From: Actinokineospora fastidiosa | GTDB taxonomy: Bacteria; Actinomycetota; Actinomycetes; Mycobacteriales; Pseudonocardiaceae | Assembly: GCF_014648415.1 (NCBI RefSeq) | Contig: NZ_BMRB01000013.1 | Span: 1-63,594 of the forward strand | DNA: 63,594 nt | Direction of reading: 5' to 3' | Shown here: positions 43,865 to 60,336 of the stretch, piece by piece | Layout: every line of letters starts with the position of its first letter | Position numbering within the stretch: the first letter of the stretch is position 1 | Notes under the pieces: generated by a model | What the model was told of the DNA's origin: nothing | Database searches by the model: none | The model's input: the letters and a program-made list of their open reading frames with translations, nothing else | Translations under genes and position numbers: made by a program

Positions 43865-45880
43865 ATGCCTGACACCGACCCCGACGCGCTGTTCACCGTC
43901 GAGGTCCCCGCCCCGCCGCCGCCGAAGGGCCGACCGGAGCCCGCCGCGCGGCTGCCGGTGGCCAAGGTGTACGTCGACGTGCCGCTGGCGCACCTCGACC
44001 AGCTCTTCGACTACCTGGTCCCGGCCCGCTTCGACGCCGAGGCCGTGCCGGGCGCGCGGGTGCGGGTCCGGTTCGCCGGTCAGCTGGTGGACGCGTTCCT
44101 CATCGAGCGGGTGGCGCGCTCCGAGCACAAGAACCCGTCCTTTCTGGACAAGGTGATCTCCCCGGAGCCGGTGCTGGCTCCGGAGATCGCGGCGCTGTGC
44201 CGGGCGGTGGCCGACCGCTACGCGGGCGCGATGATCGACGTCCTGCGGCTGGCCGTCCCGCCGAGGCACGCCCGCGTCGAGGCCGAGCCGCCCGGCGAGC
44301 CAGCGCCCGTGCCCGCCGCGCCGCCCGCCGACGGCTGGGCCGAGTACCCGCGCGGGCGCGCGTTCCTGGACGCCATCCGGTCCGGCAGGCAGGCCAACGC
44401 GGTGTGGCAGGCGCTGCCGGGGGAGGACTGGCCCGCCCGCCTTGCCGAGGTCGCGGTGACGGCGGCGTCCGCGGGGCGCGGCGCGGTGCTGGTCGTGCCG
44501 GACCACCGCGACGTCGCCCGGCTGCACGCGGCGTGTGTAGCGCTGGCGGGCGAGGACGCGGTGGTCGCGTTGTCCGCCGATCTGGGGCCCGCCAAGCGGT
44601 ACCGGGCGTGGCTGCGGGTGCGCCGCGGTGGGGCGCGCATCGTGGTCGGCACCCGGGCCGCGGCCTACGCGCCGGTCGCCGACCCGGGCGTGCTGGTGAT
44701 CTGGGACGACGGCGACGACCAGCACGCAGACCAGCGGTCGCCGTACCCGCACGTGCGGGAGGTGCTGATCGAGCGGGCGCGGCTCGGCGGCGCGGGCGTG
44801 CTGGTGGCCGGGTTCGCCAGGACGGCCGAGGCGCAGCTGCTGGCCGAGTCCGGCTGGGCGCCGCAGATCATCGCCGGGCGCGACCGGGTGCGGGCGAGCG
44901 CGCCCCGGGTGAGCGCGGTCGGCGAGCACGACTCGCAGCTGGCCCGCGACCCGGCCGCCCGCACGGCGCGCATCCCGTCCCTGGCGTTCGACGCGGCGCG
45001 CGCGTCGATCAAGGCGGGCCGCCCGGTGCTGGTGCAGGTGCCGCGCCGGGGTTACGTGCCCGCGGTGACCTGCCAGGACTGCCGCACCCCGGCCCGGTGC
45101 CGCCGCTGCGCCGGGCCGCTCGGCCTGGTCGGCGGTCCCGACCGGCCGCCGGTCTGCCGCTGGTGCGCGACGCCCGCTGCCGATTTCCGCTGCTCGGCGT
45201 GCGGGTCGCGGCGGCTGCGCGCGGCCGTCGTCGGCGCCAAGCGCACCGCCGAGGAGCTGGGCCGCGCCTTCGCCGACGTCCCCGTGCGCACGTCCGGGGC
45301 GGCCGAGGTGCTCGCCCGCGTCGACGCCGAGCCCGCGCTGGTCGTGGCGACCCCGGGCGCCGAGCCCGTGGCCGACGGCGGCTACGGCGCCGCCCTGCTG
45401 CTCGACGGCTGGGCCCTGCTGTCCCGGGCCGACCTGCGCGCCGCCGAGGAGGCGCTGCGCCGGTGGATGACCGCCGCCGCGCTCGTCCGCCCCGGCGGCG
45501 ATGGCGGCCGGGTCGTGGTCGTGGCCGACTCCGCGCTGCCCGCCGTGCAGGCGCTGGTCCGCTGGGACCCGGTGTGGCACGCCGACCTGGAGCTGTCGGG
45601 CCGGGTCGAGCTGGGGTTCCCGCCCGCGGTGCGGATGGCGTCGGTGGAGGGCAGCCCGGACGCCGTGGCGACCCTGCTGGCCGAGCTGCGCATGCCTGCG
45701 GGCGGCGAGGTGCTGGGCCCGGTCCCGGTCGCCGAGACGCGCGAGCGCGTGCTCGTCCGGGTCCCGAGGGCGCGCGGCCGGGAGCTGACCGAGGCCCTGA
45801 ACCACGCCCAGCGCGGCCGCGCCATGCGCAAGGACCAGGAGCCGCTGCGGGTGCGGGTGGACCCGCTCGACCTCATCTGA
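43865..45880 (+). CDS. priA: PriA-family primosome protein, helicase motifs degenerate
   Basis: This 671-residue protein has the PriA 3'-DNA-binding domain (AKVYVDVPLAHLDQLFDYLVP), a zinc-binding region with eight cysteines (CQDC, CRRC, CRWC, CSAC), and a C-terminal domain (GRVELGFPPAVRM). The helicase core lacks a Walker A Gly-Lys-Thr where PriA has one (sequence GRGAVLVVPDHRDVARLH remains). The Walker B motif is VIWDDGDD rather than DEEH. As in mycobacterial PriA, it probably acts as a structural primosome loader without ATPase. Located before def-fmt-rsmB. Confidence 0.93.
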   Translation: MPDTDPDALFTVEVPAPPPPKGRPEPAARLPVAKVYVDVPLAHLDQLFDYLVPARFDAEAVPGARVRVRFAGQLVDAFLIERVARSEHKNPSFLDKVISPEPVLAPEIAALCRAVADRYAGAMIDVLRLAVPPRHARVEAEPPGEPAPVPAAPPADGWAEYPRGRAFLDAIRSGRQANAVWQALPGEDWPARLAEVAVTAASAGRGAVLVVPDHRDVARLHAACVALAGEDAVVALSADLGPAKRYRAWLRVRRGGARIVVGTRAAAYAPVADPGVLVIWDDGDDQHADQRSPYPHVREVLIERARLGGAGVLVAGFARTAEAQLLAESGWAPQIIAGRDRVRASAPRVSAVGEHDSQLARDPAARTARIPSLAFDAARASIKAGRPVLVQVPRRGYVPAVTCQDCRTPARCRRCAGPLGLVGGPDRPPVCRWCATPAADFRCSACGSRRLRAAVVGAKRTAEELGRAFADVPVRTSGAAEVLARVDAEPALVVATPGAEPVADGGYGAALLLDGWALLSRADLRAAEEALRRWMTAAALVRPGGDGGRVVVVADSALPAVQALVRWDPVWHADLELSGRVELGFPPAVRMASVEGSPDAVATLLAELRMPAGGEVLGPVPVAETRERVLVRVPRARGRELTEALNHAQRGRAMRKDQEPLRVRVDPLDLI

Positions 45881-45922
45881 ACCACCCATAGACTGGTGGC
45901 CAGTCGACAGTAGGGAGAAGGC

Positions 45923-46468
45923 GTGACCGTCCAGCCGATCCGGCTCTTCGGTGATCCGGTGCTGCGCACGCCCGCGGTCGAGGTCGTGGACTTCGACAAG
46001 GAGCTGCGCACGCTGGTGAGCGACCTCTGGGACACCATGCAGTCCCAGGGCGGCGCCGGGCTGGCCGCGCCGCAGATCGGCATCGGGCTGCGGGTGTTCA
46101 CCTACAACTGCGACGGGGTGGCCGGGCACCTGGTCAACCCGGCCTGGACCGCTGTCGGCGACGACGAGCAGGACGGCCAGGAGGGGTGCCTGTCGATCCC
46201 GGGCCTGTACTGGGACTGCGTGCGGGCCAAGAACGTCGTCGCGCGGGGCTGGAACATGCACGGCGAGCCGGTCGAGATCCAGGGCAGCGACCTGCTGGCC
46301 AGGGCCATCCAGCACGAGACCGACCACCTCGACGGCGTGCTGTTCCTCGACCGCCTCGACGAGGACACGCGCAAGCGGGCGATGGCCGAGATCCGGTCGG
46401 CGTCCTGGTTCGACGGGACGGTGCCCACCATCAAGCAGAGCCCCCACCCGCTGTTCGGGGCGCGCTGA
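45923..46468 (+). CDS. def: Peptide deformylase
   Basis: This 181-residue protein has the three family motifs: [11 protein letters not shown] (about residue 44), EGCLSIPG (metal Cys, about residue 88) and QHETDHLDG (His ligands and catalytic Glu, about residue 130). It removes the formyl group from nascent chains. A -10-like TAGACT (45889-45894) and GGGAGAAGG precede the GTG start. The stop overlaps fmt (TGATG). Confidence 0.96.
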   Translation: MTVQPIRLFGDPVLRTPAVEVVDFDKELRTLVSDLWDTMQSQGGAGLAAPQIGIGLRVFTYNCDGVAGHLVNPAWTAVGDDEQDGQEGCLSIPGLYWDCVRAKNVVARGWNMHGEPVEIQGSDLLARAIQHETDHLDGVLFLDRLDEDTRKRAMAEIRSASWFDGTVPTIKQSPHPLFGAR

Positions 46469-47394
46469 TGCGGGTGGTGTTCGCGGGAACCCCCGAAGCC
46501 GCCCTGCCCTCGCTGCGCGCGTTCCTGGCCAGCGGCCGCCACGAGGTCGTCGCCGTCGTCACGCGGCCGGACGCGCCCGCGGGCCGCGGCCGGGGGCTGG
46601 TCCGCTCGCCGGTCGGCGCGCTGGCCGACGAGCACGGCATCGAGGTGCTCACGCCCGTCAAGGCGTCCGACCCGGACTTCAAGGCCCGGCTCGCCGACCT
46701 CGCGCCGGACTGCTGCCCGGTCGTGGCCTACGGCAACCTGCTGCCCCAGTCGGTGCTGGACATCCCGAAGCACGGCTGGATCAACCTGCACTTCTCCGTC
46801 CTGCCCGCGTGGCGCGGCGCCGCTCCGGTCCAGGCGGCGATCAAGCACGGCGACGAGATCACGGGGGCGACCACGTTCCGCATCGTCAGGGAACTGGACG
46901 CGGGCCCGGTGTTCGGCGTGCTCACCGAGCCGATCCGGCCCGATGACACCGCGGGCGACCTGCTCGGCAGGCTGGCCGAGGCGGGCGCGGGCCTGCTCGT
47001 GTCCACGGTGGACGGCGTCGCCGCCGGGGCGCTGGCCGCCGTCGAGCAGCCCGCCGACGGCGTCAGCTACGCGCCGAAGGTCCTCGTCGAGGACGCCAAG
47101 GTCGACTTCAAGCACCCGGCGCTCGCGGTGGACCGGCTGGTCCGCTCCGTCACGCCCGACCCGGGCGCGTGGGCGCTGTTCCGCGGTGAGCGGGTCAAGC
47201 TGGGCCCGGTGACCACCGTCGCGGACGTGGACCTGGCCCCGGGGGAGTTGAGCGTGGAGCGCAAACGCGTGCTCGTGGGCACCGCGACGCACGCCGTCGC
47301 GCTGGGCGACGTGCAGGCGCAGGGCAAGAAGCGCATGGCCGCGACCGACTGGGCCCGCGGCGTGCGTCCGGAGCCGGGGGAGGCCCTGTCGTGA
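46468..47394 (+). CDS. fmt: Methionyl-tRNA formyltransferase
   Basis: This 308-residue protein has the formyltransferase domain ([43 protein letters not shown]) and a C-terminal OB-type tRNA-binding domain. The catalytic Asn-His-Asp region [10 protein letters not shown] is present. It formylates initiator Met-tRNA. It is coupled to def and overlaps rsmB (GTGA), a conserved maturation cluster. Confidence 0.97.
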   Translation: MRVVFAGTPEAALPSLRAFLASGRHEVVAVVTRPDAPAGRGRGLVRSPVGALADEHGIEVLTPVKASDPDFKARLADLAPDCCPVVAYGNLLPQSVLDIPKHGWINLHFSVLPAWRGAAPVQAAIKHGDEITGATTFRIVRELDAGPVFGVLTEPIRPDDTAGDLLGRLAEAGAGLLVSTVDGVAAGALAAVEQPADGVSYAPKVLVEDAKVDFKHPALAVDRLVRSVTPDPGAWALFRGERVKLGPVTTVADVDLAPGELSVERKRVLVGTATHAVALGDVQAQGKKRMAATDWARGVRPEPGEALS

Positions 47395-48791
47395 ACCGCC
47401 GCCCCGCCCGCCCGCCGCGCTCGCACCCGCCGCGGCGCTCGTCGGGCCCGGCCCGGCCGCCCGTCGACGACCCGGCCCGCAGGGCCGCGCTCGACACCAT
47501 CCGCGCCGTGCGCGCCGACGACGCCTACGCCAACCTCGTGCTGCCCAAGCTCCTGCGCGAGCGCAGGCTGTCCACCCGGGACGCCGCGCTGGCCACCGAG
47601 CTGGCCTACGGAACCTGCCGCGCCTGGGGCCTGCTCGACGAGGTCCTCGCCGCGTGCGTCGACCGCCCGCTGTCCAAAGTGGAGCCGCCGCTGCTCGACG
47701 CCCTGCGCCTGGGCGCCTATCAGCTGCTGCGCACCCGCATCCCCGCGCACGCTGCCGTCGCCGCGACCGTCGACCTGGTCCGCGCCGACCTCGGCTCCCG
47801 CGTCACCGGCTTCGCCAACGCCGTCCTGCGCCGCGTCGCCGAGAACGACGAGGACGCCTGGCTCGACCGGCTCGCCCCGGACGACCCGATCGGCAACATC
47901 GCCGCCCGCACGGCGCATCCGCACTGGATCGCCCGCGCGTTCGCCGACGCGCTCGGCACCACCGGCGAGGAACTCGCCGCCGCCCTGCGCGCCGACGACG
48001 AGCGCCCCGCCGTGCACCTGGTGGCCCGGCCGGGCGAGCTGAGCGCGGAGGAGCTGGCCGCGCTCACCGGGGGCGACCCCGCGCCGTACTCGCCCTACGG
48101 CGTGCGCATGGAGGCGGGCGCGGGCGATCCCGGCGACCTCCCGCCCGTGCGCGAGAACCTCGCGGGCGTGCAGGACGAGGGCAGCCAGCTGTGCGCGCTG
48201 GCCCTGACCAGGGTGCCCGTCGACGGCCCTGACGAGCGCTGGCTGGACCTGTGCGCGGGTCCCGGCGGCAAGGCGGCCCTGCTGGGCGCGCTCGTCGGGA
48301 TCAACGGCGGCACGCTGGACGCCGTCGAGCAGGCCCCGCACCGCGCGCGGCTGGTCGAGCAGTCCACCGCGGGCATGCCGGTCACCGTGCACGTCGCCGA
48401 CGGGCGCGACTGCGGTCTCGAGCCGGGCTTCGACCGCGTCCTGGTCGACGCCCCCTGCACCGGTCTCGGCGCGCTGCGGCGGCGTCCGGAGGCGCGGTGG
48501 CGGCGTCAGCCGAGCGACGTCGGCGACCTCACCAAGCTCCAGCGCGAGCTGTTCACCGCGGCGCTGGAGCTCGTGCGCCCCGGCGGCGTCGTCGCCTACG
48601 TGGTGTGCTCGCCGCACCTGGCCGAGACCGAGGGCGTGGTCTCCGACGTGCTGCGCAAGACCGGCGCGACCCAGCTCGACGCCCGCGAGTTCTTCCCCGG
48701 CGTGCCGGACCTCGGCGCGGGACCGGCGGTGCAGCTCTGGCCGCACCGGCACGGCACCGACGCCATGTTCTGCGCGCTGGTCCGCAGATGA
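47391..48791 (+). CDS. rsmB: 16S rRNA (cytosine967-C5)-methyltransferase RsmB
   Basis: This 466-residue protein has an Arg/Pro-rich start and an N-terminal NusB-like helical domain ([29 protein letters not shown]). The SAM methyltransferase domain has [34 protein letters not shown] (catalytic Cys in PCTG) and [12 protein letters not shown] (second Cys). It methylates C967 of 16S rRNA. It overlaps fmt and the following flavoprotein gene. Confidence 0.95.
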   Translation: MNRRPARPPRSHPPRRSSGPARPPVDDPARRAALDTIRAVRADDAYANLVLPKLLRERRLSTRDAALATELAYGTCRAWGLLDEVLAACVDRPLSKVEPPLLDALRLGAYQLLRTRIPAHAAVAATVDLVRADLGSRVTGFANAVLRRVAENDEDAWLDRLAPDDPIGNIAARTAHPHWIARAFADALGTTGEELAAALRADDERPAVHLVARPGELSAEELAALTGGDPAPYSPYGVRMEAGAGDPGDLPPVRENLAGVQDEGSQLCALALTRVPVDGPDERWLDLCAGPGGKAALLGALVGINGGTLDAVEQAPHRARLVEQSTAGMPVTVHVADGRDCGLEPGFDRVLVDAPCTGLGALRRRPEARWRRQPSDVGDLTKLQRELFTAALELVRPGGVVAYVVCSPHLAETEGVVSDVLRKTGATQLDAREFFPGVPDLGAGPAVQLWPHRHGTDAMFCALVRR

Positions 48792-49288
48792 TCCTCGGCC
48801 TGGTCTCCGCCGGGGGCGGTGGCGTGGAGCACCGCCTGCGGCTGGAGGTCGCCGTGCCCGCGGCCCGCAGGGGCTGGCGGCTGGCCATCACCCTCACCCC
48901 GACCGCGGCGCGGTGGCTGGAGGCGGCGGGCGAGGTCGCGCGGCTGCGGTCGCTCACCGACCTGCCGGTGCGGTGGGAGTCGCGGCTGCCGGACGAGCCC
49001 AAGCCGTACCCGATGCCGGACGCGTTCCTGTTCGTGCCCGCCACCGCGAACTCGGTGGCGAAGCTGGCCGTGGGCATCTCCGACAACCAGGCCATGACCG
49101 CGCTCAACGAGGCCGTCGGCACCCCGGGCGTCCCGGTGGTCGTGCGGCCCCAGGCCAACCCCGCGCAGCGGGCCCACCCGAGGTGGGAGGCCCACCTGGA
49201 AACCCTGCTCAGCTACGGCGTCCACATCGCCGACGGACCGTCGGACGACCCGTGGGAGCCGCTGCTCGACCTGATCGAGGCCCTGTGA
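48788..49288 (+). CDS. Flavoprotein domain protein
   Basis: This 166-residue protein resembles the flavoprotein (phosphopantothenoylcysteine decarboxylase-like) fold. It has LAITLTPTAARWLE, MPDAFLFVPATANSVAKLAVGISDNQAMTALNEAVG and VVRPQANPAQRAHPRWEAHLETL. The substrate is unknown. It overlaps rsmB upstream (ATGA) and the asparaginase gene downstream (GTGA), so it belongs to the same transcript. Confidence 0.8.
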   Translation: MILGLVSAGGGGVEHRLRLEVAVPAARRGWRLAITLTPTAARWLEAAGEVARLRSLTDLPVRWESRLPDEPKPYPMPDAFLFVPATANSVAKLAVGISDNQAMTALNEAVGTPGVPVVVRPQANPAQRAHPRWEAHLETLLSYGVHIADGPSDDPWEPLLDLIEAL

Positions 49289-50256
49289 AACGAGTCGCCA
49301 TCCTCGCCATGGGCGGCACCATCGCCATGGTCCCCGCCCCCGGCGGCGGCGTCGTCCCCGCGCTCGGCGCCGACGACCTGGTCAAGGCCCTGCCGGACCT
49401 CGACGCCGCCATCACCGCCCGGACTGTGCGGACCCTGCCCAGCCCGTCGATCGGCTTCGCCGACCTCGTCGCCCTCGCCGACGCTGTCCGCGAGGAGATC
49501 GCCGCGGGCGCCGACGGCATCGTGGTCACCCACGGCACGGACACCATCGAGGAGACCGCGATCTTCCTCGACCTCACCGTCCCCGGCGACACCCCGGTGG
49601 TCGTCACCGGCGCGATGCGCCCGCCCGCGTCGCCGGGCGCTGACGGGCCCGCGAACCTCTTCGCCGCGGTGAAGGTCGCCACGTCGGAGGACGCGCGCGG
49701 CCTCGGCGTGCTGGTCGTCATGTCCGACGAGGTGCACGGCGCCCGGTTCGTGCGCAAGGGCCACACCAGCAGCACCGGCGCGTTCGCCTCGCCCGGCTTC
49801 GGCCCGCTCGGCCTCGTCGTCGAGGGCGAGCCGAGGCTGCGCGGCTTCCCCAGGGTCGGGCTGACCGTGCCGATCGGGCCGAAGGTCGAGGACATCCGGG
49901 TCGGCCTGGTCACGGTGGCGCTCGGCGACGACGGCGGTCTGCTGCGCTGCGCGGCCCCCGCCTTCGACGGCGTCGTCCTCGCCGGGCTGGGCGCGGGCCA
50001 CGTCCCAGCGGACATGGTCCCGCTGGTGGCGGAGGTGGCCGCGCGCATCCCGGTCGTGCTGGCCTCGCGCACCGGGTCGGGCTCGGTGCTGCGCCAGACC
50101 TACGGCTACCCCGGCTCCGAGCGCGACCTGCTCGACCGCGGCCTTGTCCACGCGGGGTTCCTCGACCCTGCGAAGGCCCGCGTGCTCCTGCACCTGCTGT
50201 TGGCCGACGGCGCCGACCGCGACCGCGTCACCGAGGCGTTCGACCACTACCGATAG
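49285..50256 (+). CDS. Asparaginase
   Basis: This 323-residue asparaginase/glutaminase-fold protein has both signature Thr motifs: AMGGTIAM near residue 8 and VTHGTDTIEETA near residue 85. ASPGADGPANL follows. No signal peptide is present, so it is a cytoplasmic asparaginase, either type I or an unassigned paralogue. It hydrolyses Asn to Asp and ammonia. The GTG start overlaps the flavoprotein gene. Its stop is 8 bp before the O-methyltransferase gene. Confidence 0.9.
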   Translation: MKRVAILAMGGTIAMVPAPGGGVVPALGADDLVKALPDLDAAITARTVRTLPSPSIGFADLVALADAVREEIAAGADGIVVTHGTDTIEETAIFLDLTVPGDTPVVVTGAMRPPASPGADGPANLFAAVKVATSEDARGLGVLVVMSDEVHGARFVRKGHTSSTGAFASPGFGPLGLVVEGEPRLRGFPRVGLTVPIGPKVEDIRVGLVTVALGDDGGLLRCAAPAFDGVVLAGLGAGHVPADMVPLVAEVAARIPVVLASRTGSGSVLRQTYGYPGSERDLLDRGLVHAGFLDPAKARVLLHLLLADGADRDRVTEAFDHYR

Positions 50257-50264
50257 GGGACCCG

Positions 50265-50915
50265 ATGGACGTCCTGCCCGCCGACCTGTCCGACTACCTG
50301 CTGGCCCACTCCAGCCCGGCGGACGAGCTGCTGCGCGAGCTGGCCGAGGAGACCGCGCGGTCCTTCCCGGACGCGCTGAGCATGCAGATCTCGCACGACG
50401 AGGGCGAGTTCCTGACCATGCTCGTGCGGATCACCGGCGCCCGCCGCGCGGTCGAGGTGGGCGTGTTCACCGGGTACTCGTCGCTCTGCATCGCCCGCGG
50501 CCTGCCCGCCGACGGCACACTCCTCGCCTGCGACGTCAGCGAGGAGTGGACCGCCGTCGCCCGCCGCTACTGGGAGCGCGCGGGGGTGGCCGACCGGATC
50601 GAGCTGCGCATCGCGCCCGCGATCGAGACGCTGCGCGCCCTGCCGACCGAGGAACACCTCGACATCGCCTTCATCGACGCGGACAAGGTGTCCTACCCGG
50701 ACTACTACGAGGAGATCGTCACCCGCCTGTGCCCCGGCGGACTCGTCCTCCTCGACAACGTCCTGCGCGGCGGCCGGGTCCTCGACCCGGACCCGGCCGA
50801 CGAGGCCACCGCCGCCATCATGCGCACCAACGACCTCGTGGTGGCCGACCCGCGCGTGGACGTGGTGATGCTGCCGCTGCGCGACGGCGTGACGATCGCC
50901 CGCAAGCGCTCCTAG
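50265..50915 (+). CDS. SAM-dependent O-methyltransferase (caffeoyl-CoA type)
   Basis: This 216-residue methyltransferase of the PF01596 class has SAM-binding VEVGVFTGYSSLCIARGL (about residues 64-81), CDVSEEWTAVARRYWE, the metal-site FIDADKVSYPDYYEEI and LLDNVLRGGRV. Such enzymes methylate catechol-type or similar hydroxyl groups using a divalent metal. The natural substrate is unknown. It ends the fmt-rsmB group and overlaps the convergent secreted-protein gene by 4 bp. Confidence 0.9.
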   Translation: MDVLPADLSDYLLAHSSPADELLRELAEETARSFPDALSMQISHDEGEFLTMLVRITGARRAVEVGVFTGYSSLCIARGLPADGTLLACDVSEEWTAVARRYWERAGVADRIELRIAPAIETLRALPTEEHLDIAFIDADKVSYPDYYEEIVTRLCPGGLVLLDNVLRGGRVLDPDPADEATAAIMRTNDLVVADPRVDVVMLPLRDGVTIARKRS

Positions 50916-51262
50916 ACGACGTAGAAGCTCGGGCCGGGGACGCCGTGGACCTCGGCCCCGCGGGCGCTGTTGTAGATCGACGACCCGAGGTAGCGCGAGC
51001 CGGTGTAGACGTCGATCCGCTCGTTCGCGCCGTTGCCGCCCACCCACGTGTCCAGGCAGGTGACGCTGTACGGGCGCTTGGCCGGGGTGATGGACAGCCC
51101 GCCCCGGCCCGGGAACTTCACCGTGATGAAGAAGTCCTTGCCGGTGCAGACCTTGATCGTGCCCGGGGTGGCCGCCTGCGCCGGACCGGCGCCCAGCATG
51201 GTCAGGCCGAGTGCGCCGATGACTCCGGCCAGCGCGACTCGGTAGGTCTTCGCCTTGCGCAT
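50912..51262 (-). CDS. Small secreted protein, function unknown
   Basis: This 116-residue protein has a clear Sec signal peptide (MRKAKTYRVALAGVIGALGL, then TMLGAGPAQA, cleavage after AQA about residue 30). The mature part is about 86 residues with two Cys, which could form one disulfide. It has short beta-type segments and ends PGPSFYVV. No family was recognised. It is divergent from argC. Confidence 0.78.
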   Translation of the reverse strand: MRKAKTYRVALAGVIGALGLTMLGAGPAQAATPGTIKVCTGKDFFITVKFPGRGGLSITPAKRPYSVTCLDTWVGGNGANERIDVYTGSRYLGSSIYNSARGAEVHGVPGPSFYVV

Positions 51263-51357
51263 GGTGTCTCCGTGGTTCGCGGGGCTTCGCAGCCCGTCCC
51301 TGGTTGCCTACGCCGCCTACACGGGCCCTGGCCCCGGTGGGGTTCACACCCCCTGTC

Positions 51358-57062
<5,705 letters not shown>

Positions 57063-57070
<8 letters not shown>

Positions 57071-58262
57071 CAGGGTGGTGCTGGCCTACTCCGGCGGGCT
57101 TGACACCTCGGTGGGCATCGGCTGGATCGCCGAGGAGACCGGCGCCGAGGTCGTGGCCGTGGCCGTGGACGTGGGCCAGGGCGGCGAGGACATGGACACG
57201 ATCCGCAAGCGGGCGCTGGAGTGCGGCGCCGTCGAGGCGGTCGTCGCCGACGCCCGCGACGAGTTCGCCGAGCAGTACTGCCTGCCCGCCCTGCAGGCCA
57301 ACGCCCTCTACATGGACCGCTACCCGCTGGTCTCGGCCCTCTCCCGCCCGGTGATCGTCAAGCACCTGGTCGAGGCCGCCAAGTACCACGGCGCGAGCAC
57401 GGTCTCCCACGGCTGCACCGGCAAGGGCAACGACCAGGTCCGCTTCGAGGTCGGCATCGGCGCGCTGGCCCCCGACCTCAAGGTCATCGCGCCCGTGCGG
57501 GACTTCGCCTGGACCCGGGAGAAGGCCATCGCCTGGGCCGAGGAGCGCAACCTGCCCATCGACGTGTCGAAGAAGTCCCCGTACTCCATCGACCAGAACG
57601 TCTGGGGCCGGGCGGTGGAGACCGGGTTCCTCGAGGACATCTGGAACGCGCCCATCGAGGACGTGTACTCCTACACCGCCAACCCGGTGGAGCCGCGCGA
57701 CCCCGACGAGCTGGTCATCACCTTCGACAAGGGCGTCCCGGTCGCCATCGACGGCGAGACCGTCACGGTGCTGCAGGCCATCCAGGAGCTCAACCGGCGC
57801 GCGGGCGCCCACGGCGTCGGCCGCCTCGACATGGTCGAGGACCGGCTGGTCGGCATCAAGAGCCGCGAGGTCTACGAGGCCCCCGGCGCGATCGCGCTGA
57901 TCACCGCGCACCAGGAGCTGGAGAACGTCACCGTCGAGCGCGACCTGGCCCGCTTCAAGCGGACCGTCGAGCAGCGCTGGGGCGAGCTGGTCTACGACGG
58001 CCTGTGGTTCTCCCCGCTCAAGGACGCGCTCGACACGTTCATCGCCAAGACCCAGGAGCACGTGACCGGCGACGTCCGGCTCACCCTGCACGGTGGTCGC
58101 GCCGTGGTCACCGGGCGGCGCTCCGAGCAGAGCCTGTATGACTTCAACCTGGCCACCTACGACGAGGGCGACTCGTTCGACCAGTCGCTGGCCAAGGGCT
58201 TCGTCCAGCTCTGGGGCCTGCCCAGCAAGATCGCCGCGAAGCGCGACCAGGCACACCACTGA
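57063..58262 (+). CDS. argG: Argininosuccinate synthase
   Basis: This 399-residue protein has the ATP-pyrophosphatase loop [47 protein letters not shown] and [14 protein letters not shown]. It joins citrulline and aspartate. AAGGAG lies upstream inside argR, which supports the ATG at 57063. Confidence 0.98.
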
Positions 58263-60301
<2,039 letters not shown>

Positions 60302-60321
60302 CGACATGGCGTGACTGTTCC

Positions 60322-60336
60322 TGTACCAGTGGTACA
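60322..60336. promoter_or_regulatory. Inverted repeat TGTACC-AGT-GGTACA
   Basis: A perfect 6-bp inverted repeat with a 3-base centre ends on the A of the ATG of the STAND-type gene. It shares the GTACC...GGTAC core with the palindrome at 3885-3894. It is a candidate operator for local control. Confidence 0.35.
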
